This document shows positions 1-5,567 of a stretch of 13,002 bases of DNA, piece by piece (position 1 is the stretch's first letter; every line of letters begins with the position of its first letter). The notes under the pieces were generated by a model that made no database searches, had not been told where the DNA came from, and saw only the letters and a list, made by a program, of their open reading frames with translations. The stretch comes from Burkholderiaceae bacterium (GTDB lineage Bacteria; Pseudomonadota; Gammaproteobacteria; Burkholderiales; Burkholderiaceae_C): positions 1 through 13,002 of the forward strand of contig JAFMJA010000053.1 of assembly GCA_017853735.1 (NCBI GenBank), written 5' to 3'. The position numbers were made by a program, and so were the translations under genes.

Positions 1-1507
1 ACATGTCATCGGTACGGCCCTGGTACCAGAGGTAGCCCTGCGCATCGCGCACCGCCAGGTCGCCGGTGCGGCACCAGTCGCCGGTGAACTTGGCCAGGGT
101 GGCTCGCGGGTTTTTCCAGTAGCCGAGAAAAAAAATCGGGTCAGGCTCGCCATGTACATCGAACCGGTGCAATGCCACTTCGCCTGGGACACCCACCGGG
201 CATTCCTCACCCCTGTCATCGATCACCGCCACCCGATGGCCAGGGTAGCCCTTGCCCATGCTGCCGGGCTTGGCAGGCCAGCCAACAGAGTGCCCACCCT
301 GCGCTGTGGACTTCTTCCCCTTCGGCCTCACCGAGGTGTTCATGGCGCAGTTGCCCACGATGTAGTTGACCTCGGTCTGGCCAAACATTTCGTTGACAGT
401 GACCCCCAACTGCTTCTCACAATAGTCGAACACTGCATCGCCCACCGCCTCACCCGCGCTCATGATCGCCTGCAGCCGGAGCTTGAACTGCTTGCTGGGT
501 GTGGGATAAGCCTTCATCATGGCTTTAAGTGCAGTGGGGAACAAAAAGCTGTGGGTCACCCGATATTTCTGCATCAGCTCGAAAGCCACCTGCGGGCTGA
601 AGCGGCCATTCCAGGCCACGATCGGCCGGCCGAAATACAAGGTGGGCAATAAGGCATCCATGAGCCCGCCAGTCCAGGCCCAGTCCGCAGGGGACCAGAA
701 CACACTGGGCGTTTTAGGCTTGGGCAGACTCGCCCCTGTCTCTTTCAAGCTCGTCCCAAGCCCATCCCTGCCACGCGCCGCGGTGCGGGTACTCTGGCCA
801 ACATCAGGGTCGAAGCCAAACCAGTTCTGGCTGCAGACAAAGCCACTCAGATTGCCGATCAGGGCACGGTGCGGAATCAGAGCACCTTTGGGGTCACCGG
901 TGGTTCCGCTGGTGTAGATCAGCACCGCCGGGTCGCTAGCGAGCGTGAGCACTGGCGCGTAATGCGGGCTGTGTTGTGCCAGCAGCATGGAGTAGTCCAG
1001 GTCGGCCATGGCATCGGCACCGTTGCCCACGCCAATCACCCGGCGCAAGGACTCGCAAGTATTGCGCGCCTGCAGCACATTCATGATCGCGCTTTGGTCA
1101 CAGATGGCCACCATCGATCCGCTGTCACGCAAACGAAACTCCAACGCATCCGGGCCAAACAGCTGCGACAGCGGTACTGCCACCGCCCCCATCTGCAGGA
1201 CCGCCAGATAAGCGGCCGCGGTTTCCATTCGCTGCGGCATGACGATCGCCACCCGGTCGCCCTTGCCGACCCGCAGCGACTCCAGGGCCGAAGACAGGCG
1301 ATTGGCCTCATGCTGCAGTTCAGCGTAGCTGTAAGCACGCGGCTCCAGGCCCGGGCCGTCTGCGAAAATCGCCACCCTATGGCTGGCATCTGGCGCCAGC
1401 GACCAGCGCCGGGCACAGACTTCGGCGATATTGAATTCCTCGGGCACCAGCCAGCGAAACTGGCTATGCATCTGAGTGTAGTTGTCTCCTGCCTGATGGG
1501 CTGCCAT
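1..1507 (-). CDS. AMP-forming acyl-CoA synthetase (ANL superfamily), 3' end off window
   Basis: This enzyme would activate a carboxylic acid to acyl-AMP and then acyl-CoA in the cytoplasm. The ATG at 1507 follows a strong GGAGGTG ribosome site, and 502 codons run without a stop to the window edge. Visible ANL motifs are the P-loop YTSGTTGDPKG (residues 198-208), WSPADWAWTGG (about 271-281), FGQTE (375-379), the adenylate-binding TGD (481-483) and the hinge start RTDD (498-501). Only the C-terminal lid domain is missing. The motifs resemble medium-chain or generic fatty-acyl-CoA ligases more than acetyl-CoA synthetase, but the substrate is not identifiable. Two segments fall between conserved blocks and look inserted: about residues 236-267, and residues 389-408 just after NYIVGNCA. 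Both keep the frame. The gene is divergent from the alpha/beta hydrolase with a 25 bp gap. Family assignment is secure; the exact substrate is unknown. Confidence 0.93.
   Translation of the reverse strand, partial: MAAHQAGDNYTQMHSQFRWLVPEEFNIAEVCARRWSLAPDASHRVAIFADGPGLEPRAYSYAELQHEANRLSSALESLRVGKGDRVAIVMPQRMETAAAYLAVLQMGAVAVPLSQLFGPDALEFRLRDSGSMVAICDQSAIMNVLQARNTCESLRRVIGVGNGADAMADLDYSMLLAQHSPHYAPVLTLASDPAVLIYTSGTTGDPKGALIPHRALIGNLSGFVCSQNWFGFDPDVGQSTRTAARGRDGLGTSLKETGASLPKPKTPSVFWSPADWAWTGGLMDALLPTLYFGRPIVAWNGRFSPQVAFELMQKYRVTHSFLFPTALKAMMKAYPTPSKQFKLRLQAIMSAGEAVGDAVFDYCEKQLGVTVNEMFGQTEVNYIVGNCAMNTSVRPKGKKSTAQGGHSVGWPAKPGSMGKGYPGHRVAVIDDRGEECPVGVPGEVALHRFDVHGEPDPIFFLGYWKNPRATLAKFTGDWCRTGDLAVRDAQGYLWYQGRTDDM
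284..343 (-). repeat. Probable in-frame inserted element B within the acyl-CoA synthetase
   Basis: Sixty bases encode a 20-residue basic segment (residues 389-408, M-N-T-S-V-R-P-K-G-K-K-S-T-A-Q-G-G-H-S-V). It lies between NYIVGNCA and GWPAKPGSMG, where related synthetases, as I recall them, pass almost directly from one block to the other. The length is an exact multiple of three and both flanks stay conserved. No long palindrome is seen, only a short CCTC/GAGG stem at 326-329 and 333-336. The sequence is unrelated to insertion A. Insertion of a mobile or dispersed repeat is an inference; it could instead be a lineage-specific loop. Confidence 0.4.
707..805 (-). repeat. Probable in-frame inserted element A within the acyl-CoA synthetase
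   Basis: This stretch encodes about 31-33 residues (residues 236-267; V-G-Q-S-T-R-T-A-A-R... to ...P-K-P-K-T-P) between two strongly conserved synthetase blocks, NWFGFDP and SVFWSPADWAWTGG. In family members as I recall them, these blocks are separated by only a few residues. The DNA carries an inverted repeat: GGCTTGGG at 717-724 and CCCAAGCC at 755-762, with a smaller nested stem AGAC/GTCT (726-729 and 738-741). The structure and the basic, low-complexity peptide suggest a dispersed palindromic element inserted without breaking the frame. The boundaries are estimates. No second copy was noticed in the window. Confidence 0.5.
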
Positions 1508-1519
1508 GCCACACCTCCG

Positions 1520-1525
1520 TATGAT
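1520..1525 (+). promoter_or_regulatory. Candidate -10 box for the alpha/beta hydrolase
   Basis: TATGAT lies 7 bases before the ATG at 1533, inside the 25 bp gap between divergent start codons. If used, transcription would begin at or next to the start codon, giving a leaderless message. That fits the absence of a recognisable ribosome site before this ATG. No good -35 hexamer at the usual spacing is visible, so this is a weak call. Confidence 0.3.
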
Positions 1526-1532
1526 GTAGTAA

Positions 1533-2447
1533 ATGTACCAAGCCCAACGCCCGTTTCAGAGCGAATTCGTCAAGCTTCGCACCCTCAACTATCATGTCTT
1601 GACCTGGGGTAGTCCCGCGCCCGACAAGGCTGCGCTGGTGATGCTGCATGGCTGGATGGATGTAGCCGCTTCGTTCCAGTTTGTGGTGGACGCCCTGGGC
1701 GAAGAGTTTTTCAAGGATCGCTTTATCCTGGCCCCTGATTGGCGGGGCTACGGCCTGACTCGCGCACCTGAGGTGGACAATTTCTGGTTTCCCGACTATC
1801 TGGCTGACCTGGATTTCCTGCTCGACCACTACGCGGCGGACCAAGCGGTGGACCTGCTGGGCCACAGCATGGGCGGCAATGTGGTCATGCTTTATGCGGG
1901 GGTGCGGCCCGAACGCATTCGCCGACTGATCAACCTGGAGGGCTTTGGCATGCCCGCCACCCAGCCCGATCAGGCGCCCGCCCGCTATGCGCGCTGGATC
2001 GATGAACTCAAACGCCTTCACCGGGGCGAGCTGGACCTGAAAAGCTACGCGGATGTCTCAGGAGTGGCCCACAGGCTGATGAAAACCAATCCACGGTTGA
2101 ACGACAACAAAGCCGCCTGGCTGGCGCGCCACTGGGCCCGTGAGAATCCCGCCGGTCAATGGGAGATTCTGGGAGCTGCCGCCCACAAGGTGGTCAGCGC
2201 GCACCTCTACCAACTGGAAGAGGCGCTGGCCTGCTTTCGCGCCATCCGCGCGCCCTTGCTGTCGGTGCAGGCCAGCGACAACCAGATGGACAAATGGTGG
2301 CAAGGCAGATACACCCTGGCGCAGTACCAGGATCGGCTCAACAATGTGCCCCAGGTTAAACAGGCCACGGTGCACGAAGCAGGCCATATGCTGCACCATG
2401 ACCAGCCGCAACAAGTGGCTGCGCTGATCGAATCCTTTTTGGCCTGA
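1533..2447 (+). CDS. Alpha/beta hydrolase
   Basis: This is a 304-residue cytoplasmic alpha/beta-hydrolase-fold enzyme with no signal peptide. The oxyanion region LHGWMD is at residues 38-43, the nucleophile elbow GHSMGG at 110-115 with Ser112 as nucleophile, the probable acid Asp249 (QASDNQ) follows, and the base is His285 in AGHMLHHDQP. The lid segment between about residues 135 and 235 is helical and charged, as in esterases, epoxide hydrolases and C-C hydrolases. The sequence does not separate these activities. There is no clear ribosome site before the ATG, but the N-terminal strand (VKLRTLNYHVLTWG) supports this start. The stop is 43 bases before the dioxygenase gene on the same strand, so the two are probably co-transcribed. 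The fold call is secure; the reaction is unknown. Confidence 0.92.
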   Translation: MYQAQRPFQSEFVKLRTLNYHVLTWGSPAPDKAALVMLHGWMDVAASFQFVVDALGEEFFKDRFILAPDWRGYGLTRAPEVDNFWFPDYLADLDFLLDHYAADQAVDLLGHSMGGNVVMLYAGVRPERIRRLINLEGFGMPATQPDQAPARYARWIDELKRLHRGELDLKSYADVSGVAHRLMKTNPRLNDNKAAWLARHWARENPAGQWEILGAAAHKVVSAHLYQLEEALACFRAIRAPLLSVQASDNQMDKWWQGRYTLAQYQDRLNNVPQVKQATVHEAGHMLHHDQPQQVAALIESFLA

Positions 2448-2490
2448 GCTCGTTTAGACTCTGGCTGCTTCGGCTCTGGGAATCGAGTAA

Positions 2491-3333
2491 ATGTCCAATT
2501 ACCAACACATTGAAGTCCGGCAGATGGCTGGTGCAATTGGCGCCGAGATCAGTGGCATCGATCTGATGCAAGCAGCTTCGGATCAGGTGATCGCCGAAAT
2601 CAGACAGGCCTGGCTGGCCCATGGCGTTGTCTTCTTTCGCGACCAGCCTTTGCCACCGGCAGTGTTTCTCGCGCTCGCCAGGCGCTTTGGTGAAGTCGTT
2701 GAATATCCATTTGTCAAAGGCCTGGATGACTTCCCGCTGATTATTCCGGTGCTCAAGCTGGCGCACGAGCGTCACAACTTTGGTGGTATCTGGCATACCG
2801 ACACCGCGTATCTCGCTGCGCCTCCCATGGGCACCCTGCTGATAGCGCGTGAAGTGCCGCCTTTTGGTGGCGACACCCTGTTTGCCAGCGGATCGGCGGC
2901 CTATGAGGCTTTGTCTCCTGCCATGCAACAAATGCTCGCTGGTCTGCGGGCAGTCAATACATCAACCAAAGCAGAAGTCACCAAGACCCGCGAAGACCGG
3001 CTCAAGGACTCCTCTACCGAGCTGTCGCGCAAGGAACTGGTCGCCGAACATCCTGTGGTGCGCACCCACCCTGAAACCGAACGCAAGTCGCTCTATGTCA
3101 ACTTCGGACACACCACCCGCTTTGCCGGCATGAGCGAGGAAGAAAGCAGAGGCCTGCTCCACTTTCTTTTTGCCCACCAGATCAAGCCTGAATTCACCTG
3201 TCGCTTTTCCTGGCAAGTCGGCTCGATCGCCTTGTGGGACAACCGCTGCGTGCTGCACAACCCGGTCAACGATTACCACGGTCATAAACGGCTGATGCAC
3301 CGCATTACCCTAAAGGGTGATGTTCCCCGCTGA
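2491..3333 (+). CDS. TauD/TfdA-family Fe(II)/2-oxoglutarate-dependent dioxygenase
   Basis: This 280-residue cytoplasmic enzyme of the TauD/TfdA family couples 2-oxoglutarate decarboxylation to hydroxylation of an organic substrate, often releasing sulfite, an alcohol or a phenol. The iron facial triad is visible: His102 and Asp104 in WHTDTAYL and the distal His256 in DNRCVLHNPVNDY. An arginine, Arg267 or Arg271 in HKRLMHRITLKGD, would bind the 2-oxoglutarate carboxylate. The length matches the family (about 280). Residues 155-190 form a charged loop over the active site, where substrate specificity normally resides. The gene lies between the alpha/beta hydrolase and a solute-binding protein on the same strand, so use on an imported organic acid or ester is a reasonable inference. 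Taurine as substrate cannot be claimed: no TauABC transporter is present. Confidence 0.93.
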   Translation: MSNYQHIEVRQMAGAIGAEISGIDLMQAASDQVIAEIRQAWLAHGVVFFRDQPLPPAVFLALARRFGEVVEYPFVKGLDDFPLIIPVLKLAHERHNFGGIWHTDTAYLAAPPMGTLLIAREVPPFGGDTLFASGSAAYEALSPAMQQMLAGLRAVNTSTKAEVTKTREDRLKDSSTELSRKELVAEHPVVRTHPETERKSLYVNFGHTTRFAGMSEEESRGLLHFLFAHQIKPEFTCRFSWQVGSIALWDNRCVLHNPVNDYHGHKRLMHRITLKGDVPR

Positions 3334-3373
3334 AGGGCTGGATCCATCTTCGCAGACAAATATTGGAGAACTT

Positions 3374-4354
3374 ATGAAAACTGGCATTTCCACTTTGGTG
3401 CTCACCATGGCCTGGGCCCTGCTGAGCAACCCGGTTGGCGCCCAGGCGCCCGCTGCGCTCAGCGGCAAATCGATTCGCGTGGTGGTGCCTCAAACCACAG
3501 GCGGAGCCTCCGATGCTCTGGCGCGGGTGATGGCGCAGGAAATCGGCAAGCGCTGGAACGCACCGGTTGTGGTGGAAAACCGCGCCGGCGCAGGCGGTGT
3601 GATCGGCAGTGACCTGGTGGCCAAGTCCGCGCCAGATGGCAGCACCTGGCTGATGAGTTACTCGGGCACGCATTCGATCAACCCGGCACTTTACAAGTCC
3701 ATGCCCTTTGACACCCTGAAGGACCTGGCGCCCATCGGCTCACTGGCCACCCTGCCCTTTGTGCTGGTGATCAGCCCAAAATTGCCAGTAAACAATCTGG
3801 GCGAATTCATCGCCTACGCCAAGGCCAACCCGGGACGCATCAACCTGGCTTCCTCGGGCAATGGCTCGGTGGCCCACCTCCTGGCCGAAATGCTGGCCAG
3901 TGCTGCTGGTGTCAAGATCACCCACATCCCTTACAAAGGAGTAGCGCCTGCGCTGACCGATGTGATCGGTGGGCAGGTGCAAGGTATTTTTGCCAGTGCG
4001 CCATCCATCATGGGCCATGTCAAAAGCGGCGCAGTCCGTGCGTTGGCGGCATCGGCCACCAAACGTGCTCCTGCGCTGGCTGAAGTTCCCACCTTTGGCG
4101 AGGCTGGTTACCCCGCGCTTGCGATCGACTCCTGGTTTGCCTTTTTTGTTCCCTCTGGCACACCCGCGGCTTTGCGTGAGCAAATTCACACCGAGATCAA
4201 CAAGGTGCTGCAGGACAAGGAAGTGGCCGCGCGTTTTGCCGGCCAGGGCGCAGACCCGATGATCACCACCCTGGATGCTTTCAACCGGATTGTGGTCAGC
4301 GACATGGACAAATGGGGCAAGGCAGTGCGCGACTCCGGGGCCAAGATCGATTAG
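3374..4354 (+). CDS. Periplasmic tripartite-tricarboxylate (Bug/TctC-type) solute-binding protein
   Basis: This is a 326-residue periplasmic receptor of the Bug/TctC family, which binds carboxylates and related small acids. The start at 3374 is set by the GGAG at 3365-3368 and by a signal peptide: Lys2, a hydrophobic stretch to about residue 20, and likely cleavage after NPVGA. Mature-protein signatures are IRVVVPQTTGGASD, VVVENRAGAGGVIG, the PDGSTWLM turn, the ITHIPYKG segment and the C-terminal WFAFFVPSGTP block. No membrane partners (TctA/TctB) are encoded here. Orphan Bug proteins are very numerous in Burkholderiales, so this is normal for the group. It sits 40 bases after the dioxygenase and may deliver that pathway's substrate, which is inference. 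It ends at TAG. Confidence 0.94.
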   Translation: MKTGISTLVLTMAWALLSNPVGAQAPAALSGKSIRVVVPQTTGGASDALARVMAQEIGKRWNAPVVVENRAGAGGVIGSDLVAKSAPDGSTWLMSYSGTHSINPALYKSMPFDTLKDLAPIGSLATLPFVLVISPKLPVNNLGEFIAYAKANPGRINLASSGNGSVAHLLAEMLASAAGVKITHIPYKGVAPALTDVIGGQVQGIFASAPSIMGHVKSGAVRALAASATKRAPALAEVPTFGEAGYPALAIDSWFAFFVPSGTPAALREQIHTEINKVLQDKEVAARFAGQGADPMITTLDAFNRIVVSDMDKWGKAVRDSGAKID

Positions 4355-4373
4355 CGCACTGCAGTCTGCCACC

Positions 4374-4396
4374 ACCGGCGTGAGAAAATAGCCGGT
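4374..4396. repeat. Inverted repeat between the solute-binding protein gene and prfB
   Basis: ACCGGC (4374-4379) and GCCGGT (4391-4396) form a perfect 6 bp dyad around an 11-base AT-rich centre. It lies 20 bases after the solute-binding protein stop and 65 bases before the prfB start. With only a TTT following the second arm it could be a weak terminator. Equally, the AT-rich centre could place it over the prfB promoter as an operator. Neither role is shown by the sequence alone. Confidence 0.35.
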
Positions 4397-4461
4397 TTCA
4401 AGCACAGCCGTCAGCAGGCTGCCGCTTGCCAGCCAGCTTTCAAAATTAGGACCTCTCCATC

Positions 4462-5566
4462 ATGGACGCAGAACGCATCAACGCCATTGGTTCCCAGCTT
4501 GCCGATTTGAGCCAGCGCACCCTTGAGCTCCGGAGGTATCTTTGACTACGATGCCAAGTCTGAACGCCTGAGAACCGTCAACGCCTCACTGGAAGACCCG
4601 GCGGTCTGGAACGACCCCAAAAAAGCCCAGGAGCTGGGCAAGGAAAAGAAGGCCCTCGACGATGTGGTGGTCGCGCTCGACCAACTCAGCAGCGAGCTGT
4701 CTGACAACAGCGAGTTGTTCGAGATGAGCCGCGAGGATGACGACCAGGCGGGCCTGCTCACCATTGAGGGCGAGGCCGTCAAACTGGCGGGGATTGTGGA
4801 GAAGCTCGAGTTCCGCCGCATGTTCAACCAGCCGGCTGACCCGAGCAATTGCTTTCTCGACATCCAGGCGGGCGCCGGTGGTACCGAGGCCTGCGACTGG
4901 GCCAGCATGCTGCTGCGCCAGTACCTCAAGTACGCCGAGCGCAAGGGCTTCAAATCCACGGTGGAAGACGAAACCCCGGGCGACACGGCCGGCATCAAGG
5001 GCGCCACCATCAAGATTGAAGGCGACTATGCCTACGGCCTGCTGCGCACTGAAACCGGCGTGCACCGGCTGGTGCGCAAGAGCCCGTTTGACTCTTCCGG
5101 TGGCCGTCACACTAGTTTTGCCAGCGTGTTCGTTTACCCCGAGATTGATGACTCGATCGAGATCGACATCAACCCGGCCGATGTGCGCACCGACACCTAC
5201 CGTGCCAGCGGCGCTGGTGGTCAGCACATCAACAAGACCGATTCAGCGGTTCGCCTGACCCACATCCCTACCGGCATCGTGGTGCAATGCCAGGACAGCC
5301 GCAGCCAGCACAGCAACCGCGATGTGGCCTGGCGCCGCCTGCGCAGCCGCCTGTACGATCATGAAATGAAAAAACGCATGGCTGAGCAGCAGAAGCTGGA
5401 GGACACCAAGACCGATGTGGGCTGGGGCCACCAGATCCGCAGCTATGTGCTCGACCAGAGCCGGATCAAGGATCTGCGCACCAACGTCGAAATCTCCAAC
5501 ACACAGAAAGTGCTCGATGGCGACCTCGATGCATTTATAGAAGCTTCACTGAAGCAGGGAGTCTGA
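4462..5566 (+). CDS. prfB: Peptide chain release factor 2 with programmed +1 frameshift
   Basis: RF2 recognises UAA and UGA in the ribosomal A site and triggers peptidyl-tRNA hydrolysis. The ATG at 4462 opens a 27-codon zero-frame segment ending in CTT-TGA at 4540-4545. A +1 slip continues at GAC 4544 for 340 more codons, giving 367 residues (E. coli RF2 has 365). The stop-codon-reading tripeptide SPF falls at residues 207-209 and the catalytic GGQ at 252-254 in RASGAGGQHINKTD. The residue corresponding to E. coli position 246 is Ala, the common form, not the Thr of E. coli K-12. AGGA at 4448-4451 serves as ribosome site. The gene ends in TGA, an RF2 codon itself, one base before pepN. Family and frameshift assignment are essentially certain. 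Confidence 0.98.
4531..4546 (+). promoter_or_regulatory. prfB: prfB programmed +1 frameshift site
   Basis: The sequence is CGG AGG TAT CTT TGA C. A Shine-Dalgarno-like GGAGG (4532-4536) sits three bases before the slippery CTT, with in-frame TGA at 4543-4545 followed by C, the poor-termination context. This matches the layout of the E. coli element (AGGGGG TAT CTT TGA C). When RF2 is scarce, the ribosome pauses at UGA, slips CUU to UUU in the +1 frame and makes full-length RF2. This gives autogenous control. Confidence 0.96.
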
Positions 5567-5567
5567 T

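Noticed and set aside
869..1612. 247-codon rightward open frame overlapping the acyl-CoA synthetase
   Set aside because: It is antisense to conserved ANL motifs and runs into the alpha/beta hydrolase start; the product resembles no protein family.
3317..3373. Earlier start for the solute-binding protein
   Set aside because: It overlaps the dioxygenase end and would bury the signal peptide; the 3374 start has GGAG and a proper signal sequence.
4543..4545. In-frame TGA as a disabling nonsense mutation of prfB
   Set aside because: The surrounding GGAGG-TAT-CTT-TGA-C is the known RF2 recoding signal and the +1 frame continues as full-length RF2, so the gene is intact.
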